Part shown: piece by piece, positions 6,309 to 12,351 of the stretch
Position numbering within the stretch: position 1 is the stretch's first letter
Layout: each line of letters begins with the position of its first letter
NCBI GenBank assembly: GCA_052389435.1
Contig: JBQTIB010000182.1
Location: 1-12,351, forward strand
Length of the DNA: 12,351 bases
From: JBQTKD01 sp052389435
Lineage (GTDB): Bacteria; Actinomycetota; Actinomycetes; Sporichthyales; Sporichthyaceae
Direction: 5' to 3'
Notes under the pieces: generated by a model
What the model saw: only the letters and a program-made list of their open reading frames with translations
What the model was told of the DNA's origin: nothing
Database searches by the model: none
Made by a program: the position numbers and the translations under genes

Positions 6309-7151
6309 TCAGCCGCCGAGCGCCGCGATCTGGGACTCGACCTCGACCAGGGCCTTGCCGAGGTCGGAGAGGGCGTCGAGCAGGTCGTTGGCCATGAACC
6401 CGTCCAGACCCAGGTCGAGTACGTCGGCGAGTTCCGTCGGGTGCCCTTCCACGACCACGACCTTCTTGCCGGCCTTCTGCGCCTTCTTCACCAGCGATTC
6501 GGTGACGCGGGTGTTGTAGGGCAGCAGAACGGAGTAGTTGGCGTTCCAGTCGGCGGCCTGGCGGAACAGCAGGCCGCGCTGGCCCTTGTAGCCGTACTTG
6601 GCCAGCAGGTTCAGGTTGCTCTTCTCGGTGCTGATCACCGTGGCGCGGCTGGGCCTGTTCAGGTCGAACTTGTTCAGCGCTCGTACGATTTTGCGGGCCT
6701 TCGCGGGCGAGTCCAGGTTCCGGACGTGCAGGTACACGTCCTTGCCGGCGCGATCGACGGCCTGGAGCATCTCGTAGACGTGCGGCGCCTTGGTGCCGTC
6801 GTCGAGTTCGCAGGAGCGGAACTTCCGGTAGGTCATTTTCGTGACGGTGCCGGAACAGTCCGAGGTCCGGTTCATCGTGGCGTCGTGCATGACGACGGTG
6901 CGCAGGTCCCGGGTCCACTGCACGTCGATCTCGACGGCGTCCGCGCCCCGCGCGAACGCCTTCTCGACGGTCTTGAGCGAGTTCTCGGTCCCGTAGTCCG
7001 TCCCGCCGCGGTGGCCGATGACCTCGGGGCCCTTCGCCGCGTGGGCGGCGGGGCTGCCGAGGGCTATGGCCGATCCGGTGGCAAGTGTGGTGAGCAGCGA
7101 GCCCGCAACGATGCGGCGGGCCTGGTGGCGCCGCCTGTCGACAGATTGCAT
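6309..7151 (-). CDS. GDPD-3: secreted glycerophosphodiester phosphodiesterase-like protein
   Basis: The product is 280 residues. The signal peptide has a basic start (DRRRHQARR) and LLTTLATGSAIALGSPAAHA, nearly identical to GDPD-2. Core residues are His47 (HRGG), Glu74-x-Asp76 and His89-Asp90, followed by MNRTSDC. Cys99 and Cys114 are the conserved pair. The third metal-ligand position is His142 (YLHVR), with Arg instead of Lys two residues later. The DG that usually follows E-x-D-V-Q-x-T is DL here, as in GDPD-4. The C-terminus has LDGFMAN and a helix-like end (DLGKALVEVESQIAAL). ATG 7151 is chosen over an upstream extension because GGGAGGG (7158-7164) lies 6 bases before it and the signal peptide starts there. 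The shared upstream DNA and signal peptide make this a close duplicate of GDPD-2. Confidence 0.88.
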   Translation of the reverse strand: MQSVDRRRHQARRIVAGSLLTTLATGSAIALGSPAAHAAKGPEVIGHRGGTDYGTENSLKTVEKAFARGADAVEIDVQWTRDLRTVVMHDATMNRTSDCSGTVTKMTYRKFRSCELDDGTKAPHVYEMLQAVDRAGKDVYLHVRNLDSPAKARKIVRALNKFDLNRPSRATVISTEKSNLNLLAKYGYKGQRGLLFRQAADWNANYSVLLPYNTRVTESLVKKAQKAGKKVVVVEGHPTELADVLDLGLDGFMANDLLDALSDLGKALVEVESQIAALGG

Positions 7152-7179
7152 GGGGGTCCCTCCCAGTGCGTGTGTCAGG

Positions 7180-7330
7180 CATCCTGCTTCGCGGCATTGG
7201 GCCGAACGGGCGACTTGTCCGAGGCGGAAAGGTGATCGGACCCGCACTTGACGGCGATGTCCGTCCCTCTGCCGACATGTCGGGCCGTTTCCGAGATCCG
7301 GGGATTGCGAACGGGAGGTTGGGATTGCCC
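7180..7330 (-). promoter_or_regulatory. Upstream region of GDPD-3 with GACATGTC box
   Basis: GACATGTC at 7274-7281 and ATGTC at 7257-7261 repeat the arrangement found upstream of GDPD-2, with ends 20 bases apart in both. Flanking blocks are also shared: the CAAG, CGGG, ACCTTTC, CAAGTC and TCGGCC words occur in the same order on the minus strand. The box lies about 123-130 bases before the start codon. This looks like a promoter or operator copied along with the gene. Confidence 0.45.
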
Positions 7331-7341
7331 GAACATGCCGA

Positions 7342-7374
7342 AACGGCCCCACCCCGTCCGCGGGCGGGGCCGTT
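7342..7374 (-). terminator. Terminator of GDPD-4
   Basis: Arms 7342-7350 (AACGGCCCC) and 7366-7374 form a 9-bp stem, extended by three more pairs after one mismatch. It starts 24 bases past the GDPD-4 stop on the minus strand and lies before the GDPD-3 promoter region. Confidence 0.65.
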
Positions 7375-7398
7375 GTCCGACCCGTTGCTGACGGAGGG

Positions 7399-8331
7399 TC
7401 AGCTGACGCCGCCTCCGGCGGCGTCGGTCTTGCGGGAGTTGAGGCTGTCGAGCTGATCGGCTACGCCCTTGAGCGCGCGGCCGAGGTCGAGCAGCGCGGC
7501 CTGCAGGCCGTTGGCCATGAACCCGTCGAGGTCGACGTTCAGGACGTTCTTGAGCTGGACGGGGTGGTTCTCCACGACGACGACCCGGCGGCCCGACTTC
7601 TGCACCTCGTCGACCTTGGCGCGGGTCACCGGGATGTCGTAGGGCAGCAGTGTGGAGTAGTTGGCGTTCCACCCGGCGGCGTCGCGGAACAGCAGCCCGC
7701 GCCTTGTCTCGCCGCCGTACTTCTTCCAGATGTTCAGGTAGGCCTTGTTGGTGGAGATGACCACCGTGCGCTTGGTGTTGTTCAGGCCGTACTTCTCCAG
7801 GGCCCGCTCGAGCTTGTCGACCTTGGTCTTGGAGTCCAGGCCGCGCACGTGAACGTAGACGTCCTTGCCCGCGTCGCGCACGGCCATGAGCGCCTCGTAC
7901 ACGTTCGGGGCCTGGCTTCCGTCGTTCAGTTCGCAGGACCGGAACTTCTTGTAGCTGATCTGCGTGACCGTGCCGGAGCAGTTCGTCGTCCGGTTCATCG
8001 TGTTGTCGTGCATGACGACGGTGCCGAGGTCCCTGGTCCACTGCACGTCGATCTCGACGGCGTCGGCGCCCGAGGCGTAGGCGTGCTTGATGGTGCGAAC
8101 CGAGTTCTCGGTTCCCCAGTCCACGCCGCCGCGGTGGCCGATGATCTCGGGCTTGACGATGCCGTCGTTCTCCGAATAGGCCGCGTGCGCGGCGGGACCG
8201 TAGGCCACGGCGGAGCCGGTGGCCAGGGTGGTCAGCAGTGCGCCGGTGGCGACTGTGCGCATGCGCCGGCGGGGCCGGGCACCGGAGGCGTCAGGCTGCG
8301 CCTGATCGGAGGTCGGAGTGTTCTGAGCCAT
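7399..8331 (-). CDS. GDPD-4: secreted glycerophosphodiester phosphodiesterase-like protein
   Basis: The product is 310 residues. A polar 20-residue N-terminal extension precedes RPRRRMRT and the signal core LLTTLATGSAVAYG, ending PAAHA. Core residues are His66 (HRGG), Glu93-x-Asp95 and His108-Asp109, followed by MNRTTNC. Cys118 and Cys133 are the conserved pair. The third metal-ligand position is His161 (YVHVR). The segment from MNRTTNC to CELNDGSQAPN is almost the same as in GDPD-2. The C-terminus has LDGFMAN, a helix-like stretch and a short Asp/Gly/Ser tail. ATG 8331 has GGGGAGGG (8338-8345) 6 bases upstream. An internal ATG at residue 24 would also start just before the signal core, so the exact start is not certain. 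It has its own upstream region of about 225 bases and its own terminator. Confidence 0.87.
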   Translation of the reverse strand: MAQNTPTSDQAQPDASGARPRRRMRTVATGALLTTLATGSAVAYGPAAHAAYSENDGIVKPEIIGHRGGVDWGTENSVRTIKHAYASGADAVEIDVQWTRDLGTVVMHDNTMNRTTNCSGTVTQISYKKFRSCELNDGSQAPNVYEALMAVRDAGKDVYVHVRGLDSKTKVDKLERALEKYGLNNTKRTVVISTNKAYLNIWKKYGGETRRGLLFRDAAGWNANYSTLLPYDIPVTRAKVDEVQKSGRRVVVVENHPVQLKNVLNVDLDGFMANGLQAALLDLGRALKGVADQLDSLNSRKTDAAGGGVS

Positions 8332-8335
8332 GCGG

Positions 8336-8362
8336 TTCCCTCCCCAGGGACGTTGTCAGCGA
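8336..8362 (-). promoter_or_regulatory. Leader and ribosome site of GDPD-4, second copy of the GDPD-2 leader
   Basis: The 27 bases match 6099-6125 exactly. Further upstream the similarity to GDPD-2 fades, but GGACATTCC at 8458-8466 lies at about the same distance from the start codon (127-135 bases) as the GACATGTC box of GDPD-2. GCTTTG-C-CAAAGC (inverted repeat near 8470-8482) is a second possible operator. No clear -10/-35 pair was found. Confidence 0.6.
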
Positions 8363-8557
8363 CTTGATCGTCGATCGCGACGTGTCCCGGATACGGGGGT
8401 TTGCAGGCTTGCTCAGCTCCCTGGCAGCGGAACTTGGTTCGCAAGCAGGGCGATTTTGGACATTCCCCAGCTTTGGCAAAGCACGGGCATACCGGGCGGG
8501 GAGAGTTCGTTGACTTTGGGCACACGCGAACGGGGAGGTTCTCCCGAACTGCCGTGG

Positions 8558-9568
8558 CTACTCGGGCTCGGTGCCGTCGTCGTTGATCTCGGGGGTCTCG
8601 GTCCACCCGGAGGCGGCGGGCTCCTCGGTGCGGACGCGTTCGTCGCGGATCTGGGGCGGCGCGCCCTGCAGTTCCCACATGCTGCGCTCGAGGTCGTTGG
8701 CCATGAAGCCGTCGAGCCCGAGACGCCCGAGCTGGTGGATGCCCAGGGGCTTGCTCTCCACCGCGATCACGAACTGCCCGCGCCGCTGCGCGCGCGCGAC
8801 CTGCTCCTTGGTGATCTTGACGTTGAACGGCACCAACACCGGGAAGTCGGTCTTCCAGCCCTTGGCGTCGTCGAAGACGTAGCCGAGGCGCGAGGCTCCG
8901 TTGGCCTGCAGGCGCGCGAGGATCGGCAGGCGGCTGGCAATGACCGTGACCCGGGTGCCGAGTTCGGACCGCGAGATCGCGCCGATCAGCAGCCGGGCCT
9001 GTTTCGCATCCTCGACCTGCTTGATGTGCACGTACGCCTTGCCGTTGTGGCGCTCGACCTCGGCCAGCGCCGCCTTCAACGACGGCACGGGCTCGCCGTT
9101 GTCGGTCCGGCACTTGGCGACCTTGGCGTAGTCGGTCTTGGTGACGTCGCCCGTGCAGTTCGTGGTGCGGTCGAGCAGGAAGTCGTGCAGCAGCACGATT
9201 TTCCCGTCGCGGGTGAAGTTCACGTCGAACTCGACGGCCTTAGCCCCGGCCCGGAACGCCGCCTCGATGCCTTGGAGGGTGTTCTCCGGCCCGAGGTCGC
9301 GGGCGCCGCGGTGGCCGATCACCTGCAGGTTGCGGAACTGCGCCGGCACCTTCCGCTTCGCCGTCTTCTCGGGTGTCGTGGGGGCGGCCGTCACGGAGCG
9401 GTCCGGGGTCGCCGTCTGCGGCGCGGCGGCGACGTCGGGGGAGGCCTGCGCGGAGGCGCCGGCGACGAGGGCGGGGGTGGCGAGCACGGCGGCGGCGAGC
9501 ATTGCCTTCAAGACCGCGCCGGTGTCGCCGCGGAATGGGCTGCGAGAGGCCCGGCGAGGGTTCGGCAT
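8558..9568 (-). CDS. GDPD-5: secreted glycerophosphodiester phosphodiesterase-like protein with Pro/Thr linker
   Basis: The product is 336 residues, the longest copy. A basic N-terminus and hydrophobic core (about 20-40) form the signal peptide. Residues 44-75 are an Ala/Pro/Thr-rich linker, which suggests a surface-exposed protein. Core residues are His86 (HRGA), PENT, Glu113-x-Asp115 and His128-Asp129, followed by LDRTTNC. Cys138 and Cys153 are the conserved pair. The third metal-ligand position is His181 (YVHIK), with Lys183 kept. LDGFMAN is present, followed by an acidic tail rich in Glu, Asp and Thr. The start is uncertain: ATG 9568 has AGGGGT only one or two bases away, too close for a normal ribosome site, and internal ATG/TTG codons near residues 20-23 lie at the head of the hydrophobic core. 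It lies only 69 bases after GDPD-6, so the two may be cotranscribed. Confidence 0.85.
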   Translation of the reverse strand: MPNPRRASRSPFRGDTGAVLKAMLAAAVLATPALVAGASAQASPDVAAAPQTATPDRSVTAAPTTPEKTAKRKVPAQFRNLQVIGHRGARDLGPENTLQGIEAAFRAGAKAVEFDVNFTRDGKIVLLHDFLLDRTTNCTGDVTKTDYAKVAKCRTDNGEPVPSLKAALAEVERHNGKAYVHIKQVEDAKQARLLIGAISRSELGTRVTVIASRLPILARLQANGASRLGYVFDDAKGWKTDFPVLVPFNVKITKEQVARAQRRGQFVIAVESKPLGIHQLGRLGLDGFMANDLERSMWELQGAPPQIRDERVRTEEPAASGWTETPEINDDGTEPE

Positions 9569-9637
9569 ACCCCTAGGACGAACGGAGATGCGTTCCCGGT
9601 GCCGCGTTGGACCGTGTGGGTGACGCGTTTGCGCAGG

Positions 9638-10588
9638 TCAGGCGCCGTCGAGCCCGACGATCGGGAAGGCGTCGCTCGGCGGGGCGTCCTCGGCGGGACG
9701 GTGGGCGCGGACCGCACGGCCCTCGACGGTGCCGGCCCGACCGAGGTTCGTCAGCGTCGAGCCGAGCTGATGGGCCATGAAGCCGGTGACGGCACTCTGG
9801 CCCGCCAGCAGCGCCCGCAGGCTCAGCGAGTGGTCCTGGACGGCCAGGACGTGGCTGCCGCGGCGCAGGGCCCGGTCCACCAGGTCGGGGGTCAGCGGGG
9901 TGTTGTAGGCGACGAGGACGGGGTAGCCGGCGTCCCAGCCGCGCGGGTCGTCGAAGACGAGGCCGAGGCGGTTGGCTCCCGCGACGTCGAGGCGGGCGAG
10001 CACCTCCTCGGAGTCGGCCAGCGTGGTGGCGCGTCGCCCGTCGTTGAGCCCGTACTCCTCGAGCTGGTTCACGACGCCTTCGAGTCGGCTGTCCGGCTCC
10101 GCGGTCTTCAGGTGCAGGTAGAGCCCCGCCTTGGTGGGCGCGAGCGCGGCCAGTGCCTCGTGCAGGGTGGGGATCCGGTCGCCGCCGTCGACGAGGCACT
10201 GCTCGCGGAGGCCGGCGAAGCTCCATCCGTCGACGGGGCCGTCGCAGTCGGTCGTCCGGTCCAGCGTCGCGTCGTGGAGCAGGACGGCCACTCCGTCGCC
10301 GGTGAACCGGACGTCCATCTCGACGGCGTCCGCCCCGGCGTCGATCGCCTGCTGCAGCGCCCGCAGCGTGTGCTCGGCGCCCACGTCGGCTCCGCCGCGG
10401 TGGGCGACCACCTCGAGGTCCTCCAGATGCGCCGCCCGGGCCGAACCGCCGAGGGAGGCGGAGAAGGCGACCGCGGCCGCGGCCGCGACGAGGACCGCGT
10501 TGCGCACCCATCCGAACACGCGGCCACCTCGGCGGCACTCGGAGTCGGCGAAGGCGCAGGTACAGCGGCCCGCGACGCGCTCGTGCAT
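9638..10588 (-). CDS. GDPD-6: secreted or membrane-anchored glycerophosphodiester phosphodiesterase-like protein
   Basis: The product is 316 residues. Core residues are His63 (HRGG), Glu90-x-Asp92 and His105-Asp106, followed by LDRTTDC. Cys115 and Cys131 are the conserved pair, here 16 rather than 15 apart. The third metal-ligand position is His159 (YLHLK), with Lys161 kept. The usual Asn of the HRG/ENT loop is His73 (AEHT). The V-E-x-H/K/Y-P motif near the C-terminus has changed to VQDHS. The N-terminal region is odd: three Cys (9, 11, 18) lie ahead of the hydrophobic core (about 28-50). ATG 10588 is chosen because GGAGG at 10596-10600 lies 7 bases upstream; the ATG at 10594 and the start at 10633 are alternatives. 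The most divergent copy with GDPD-7. It probably shares a transcript with GDPD-5. Confidence 0.85.
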   Translation of the reverse strand: MHERVAGRCTCAFADSECRRGGRVFGWVRNAVLVAAAAAVAFSASLGGSARAAHLEDLEVVAHRGGADVGAEHTLRALQQAIDAGADAVEMDVRFTGDGVAVLLHDATLDRTTDCDGPVDGWSFAGLREQCLVDGGDRIPTLHEALAALAPTKAGLYLHLKTAEPDSRLEGVVNQLEEYGLNDGRRATTLADSEEVLARLDVAGANRLGLVFDDPRGWDAGYPVLVAYNTPLTPDLVDRALRRGSHVLAVQDHSLSLRALLAGQSAVTGFMAHQLGSTLTNLGRAGTVEGRAVRAHRPAEDAPPSDAFPIVGLDGA

Positions 10589-10732
10589 GGACATTCCTCC
10601 GCTGCGTTTCGGCCGACTCGGCAGGGCCGGCACGTACGACGCTATTCACGGACGGGGTCGAGAACGCGGGCCGATAGCAATTGCGAAACAAGGCTTTGCG
10701 CGAGCTCGGAACGGTGGGAAATTCGCCGCCTT

Positions 10733-10755
10733 TCGACGTGGGAAATGCACGTCGA
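10733..10755 (-). terminator. Hairpin after GDPD-7
   Basis: TCGACGTG (10733-10740) and CACGTCGA (10748-10755) form a perfect 8-bp stem with a 7-base loop, 25 bases past the GDPD-7 stop on the minus strand. The rest of the 191-base gap (10589-10779) would hold the promoter of GDPD-6. Confidence 0.5.
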
Positions 10756-10779
10756 GGCAGGGTGAATTCTCGCGTTCGG

Positions 10780-11721
10780 TCAGGTTCCGTCCGGGGTCGG
10801 GCTGTAGGAGGGAACGAACGGAATTCGCTTCTGGACCGAGCTGCTGCGGGTGTTCGGCGGCACGCGGTACCGGTTCAGTTGCTGCAGCGTCTTGTCGAGT
10901 TGATCGGCCATGAATCCGTCGAGGCCCAACCGGCCGAGGACCGCCTGGGCCATGGTCACCGGGTAGGACTCGACCGCCACCACCTTCGCTCCGCGCTCCT
11001 GCGCGCTCCGGACGAGCGCGGCGGTCACCTCGGTGAAGAAGGGAACGAGGACGGGGTAGTCCTCGTTCCAGCCCCCGGCCGTGGCGAAGACCAGTCCGAC
11101 CCGCTTCGCGCCGAGAGCCTTCAGCCGCGGGGCGACGCCGGCGCCGCCGATCATGGTGGCCTTCGCGCCGTCGTTGTAGCCGAGCGAGGTCAGGACGTCG
11201 ATGACCGTGCGGTACTGGGCGTCGAACTGGGTGTACTTGACGTCGAGGTAGAGGTGCATCGGGTGCGTCTCGAGGAACTCGATCAGCTCGTAGAGGTTGG
11301 GGACCTGGTCGCCGATCCCGGCGTCGCACCTGCGAACCTCCGCGTAGGTCCGCTCGGCGATCTTCCCGCTGCAGTCTGTGGTCCGGTCCAGGGTCTCGTC
11401 GTGCATCAGCATGGGAACGCCCTCGGAGGTGAAGCGCACGTCGACCTCGACCGCGTCCGCCCCGACCTCCCACGCGTGCCGCAGGGTGGACAGGGTGTTC
11501 TCCGCGCCGTAGTCGGTGCCGCCGCGATGCCCGACGACCTGCAGTTGCGCCGCCGGCGCGTCTGTCTGCGCGCCCGCCGGAGCGCCGAAGAACCCCGAGA
11601 GGGTGAGCGAAGAGGCCGTGGCGAAGAGCGCGGCCGCACGAAGTGCACGGCGCACGCCGGGCCGGTGAGGAATACACGTTCGCCGGAATACGACGAAGTG
11701 AGAATCGGCAGGGGTCGGCAC
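10780..11721 (-). CDS. GDPD-7: secreted glycerophosphodiester phosphodiesterase-like protein with Asp at the third metal site
   Basis: The product is 313 residues. A basic N-terminal region and hydrophobic core (about 26-50, ending GAPAGA) form the signal peptide. Core residues are His65 (HRGG), AENT, Glu92-x-Asp94 and His107-Asp108, followed by LDRTTDC. Cys117 and Cys132 are the conserved pair. The third metal-ligand position is Asp160 (YLDVK), not His as in the other six, with Lys162 kept. LDGFMAD is present near the C-terminus, the only copy with Asp where others have Asn or His. GTG 11721 is chosen because AGAGG (11731-11735) lies 9 bases upstream; a TTG at 11757 would lengthen it by 12 codons. 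It is the first gene of the array in the direction of transcription. Confidence 0.86.
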   Translation of the reverse strand: MPTPADSHFVVFRRTCIPHRPGVRRALRAAALFATASSLTLSGFFGAPAGAQTDAPAAQLQVVGHRGGTDYGAENTLSTLRHAWEVGADAVEVDVRFTSEGVPMLMHDETLDRTTDCSGKIAERTYAEVRRCDAGIGDQVPNLYELIEFLETHPMHLYLDVKYTQFDAQYRTVIDVLTSLGYNDGAKATMIGGAGVAPRLKALGAKRVGLVFATAGGWNEDYPVLVPFFTEVTAALVRSAQERGAKVVAVESYPVTMAQAVLGRLGLDGFMADQLDKTLQQLNRYRVPPNTRSSSVQKRIPFVPSYSPTPDGT

Positions 11722-11987
11722 CGGGGGATTCCTCTCGGGGTGGGTCAAGAGAAACAACGAACGGCACGGCCGCCACCGGGATGTGGGTCCCGTGGCGCCG
11801 GAATTCCGCTCGGCGCGTCACGGTATTGCCGGAACATTCTTGGGGGAATGGCCCGAGAGGAAACTGGAAGAAAACTTGGCGACACCCCGAAAGCGCCTGA
11901 TCGACAGCAGAAAGGACATACCGCCCAAAACGGGTGAGTCGGCTCGCCGTCTTCGGGCAAGTGTCGACGGACAGGTGGAGAGGTCAC
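11722..11987. other. Upstream region of GDPD-7, no convincing gene
   Basis: This 266-base stretch has a locally A-rich segment (about 11848-11925). On the minus strand it must hold the GDPD-7 promoter. TACCGT-like and GAATGTTCC (about 11831-11839) words are seen but no clear -10/-35 pair. A 29-codon frame on the plus strand (ATG 11848 to TGA 11937) uses many codons that are rare in this window, and its G-run is one base from the ATG, so I do not call it. Confidence 0.4.
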
Positions 11988-12023
11988 GGGTGAGGCGATG
12001 CACGACTGGAGATCGCCTCACCC
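11988..12023 (+). terminator. Orphan plus-strand terminator
   Basis: GGGTGAGGCGAT (11988-11999) and its complement at 12012-12023 form a perfect 12-bp stem with a 12-base loop, followed by CTTTCGTCTCT. The T-rich side is on the plus strand, so it should end a rightward transcript. No plus-strand gene is recognised in the 7.9 kb before it, which leaves a small RNA or short peptide from 11760-11988 as a possibility. Confidence 0.6.
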
Positions 12024-12351
12024 CTTTCGTCTCTACCTCTGTGTTGACACGCCATCGGCGGTCGGGGGTGGTCGGTGGGGGTCGAAGGGCGGGTGGTCCG
12101 GTCCGACGCGCCGCGTTTAACGGCAGAGATGGTTGCTGCGGTCTGTGGTCGGGGTTCTCCCCGCCGTCCGCCGGGTCGGTGCGGCGTGCGATGAGGCGCC
12201 CGTTGTGGTCGCCGTTGGCGACGTCGGGGAGCGGGGAAGGCGGGACGGGCGGGTGCGCGACGGCGGAGACGGAGGAAAGCCGCCACTCGGAGACGGGGGT
12301 GCGGGTGGGCGAAGCCCCCCGCTTCCGCAGGACGAAGTCCCGCGGTGAACA
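12024..12351. other. Right-end stretch without a recognisable gene
   Basis: The 328 bases are strongly G-biased on the plus strand after about 12060. Open frames on both strands here (for example plus 12133-12348) give Arg/Gly/Pro-rich products with no motif and no ribosome site. A small hairpin, CCGC-A-GGAC-GAA-GTCC-C-GCGG, lies at 12325-12345. It may be intergenic DNA or the downstream flank of a gene outside the window. Confidence 0.4.

Noticed and set aside
4655..7235. Plus-strand open frames 4655-6256 and 6159-7235 opposite GDPD-1 to GDPD-3
   Set aside because: They are antisense shadows in high-GC DNA. They resemble each other only because the genes beneath are paralogues.
8330..10765. 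Plus-strand open frame of 811 codons opposite GDPD-5 and GDPD-6
   Set aside because: It is the antisense shadow of two genes with clear catalytic motifs, signal peptides and GC-rich codon use. Its product is low-complexity with no motif, and it would cross a gene boundary and a promoter region.
11848..11937. 29-codon plus-strand frame (MAREETGRK...)
   Set aside because: The G-run sits one base from the ATG, the codons are unlike the rest of the window, and no family is recognised. Kept only as a possibility in the orphan-terminator finding.
12133..12348. Plus-strand frame of 71 codons at the right end
   Set aside because: No ribosome site, a Gly/Arg/Asp-rich product without motifs, and strong G bias explain the open frame.
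1..12351. CRISPR array, insertion sequence, tRNA or attachment site
   Set aside because: No regularly spaced direct repeats with unique spacers, no transposase motifs or terminal inverted repeats, and no cloverleaf were found. The repeats present are coding repeats or gene duplicates.

Overview
The window is high-GC DNA read as actinobacterial. The evidence is the gene order ftsE-ftsX-murein peptidase-smpB, the actinobacterial look of FtsX and SmpB, an LPNTG sortase substrate, twin-arginine-like and Sec signal peptides, and GTG starts. I cannot name a genus from the sequence alone.

Layout. Positions 2-304 hold the end of a cell-wall-anchored LPXTG protein with Asp-Pro and Asp-Arg dipeptide repeats, closed by a perfect 16-bp terminator hairpin. 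Positions 514-3972 (+ strand) are a cell-division and house-keeping block: FtsE ATPase, FtsX membrane protein, a secreted coiled-coil M23 (LytM) endopeptidase that is the likely FtsEX-controlled wall hydrolase, and the trans-translation factor SmpB. A bidirectional hairpin (3989-4023) separates this block from a convergent block on the minus strand.

Positions 4048-11721 (minus strand) hold seven consecutive paralogues of the glycerophosphodiester phosphodiesterase (GDPD) fold, called GDPD-1 to GDPD-7 here in order of coordinate. All have an N-terminal export signal. All keep the HRG / ExD / HD catalytic core. All carry an added cysteine pair about 15 residues apart. All replace the third metal-ligand glutamate of canonical GDPDs with His (six copies) or Asp (one copy). 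GDPD-2, -3 and -4 are the youngest group: they share signal peptides and leaders, and -2 and -3 also share about 150 bp of upstream DNA. This array is the unusual part of the window and looks like a lineage-specific expansion of secreted, modified phosphodiesterases or phospholipase-D-like enzymes. Their substrate cannot be read from the sequence.

Positions 11722-12351 hold the upstream region of GDPD-7, an orphan plus-strand terminator (11988-12023) and a stretch in which I see no convincing gene.

Working together: FtsEX with the M23 protein would remodel peptidoglycan at division, and the LPXTG protein decorates the wall. The GDPD-like set would act outside the cell on glycerophosphodiesters, lipids or wall glycopolymers. 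That last link is inference.
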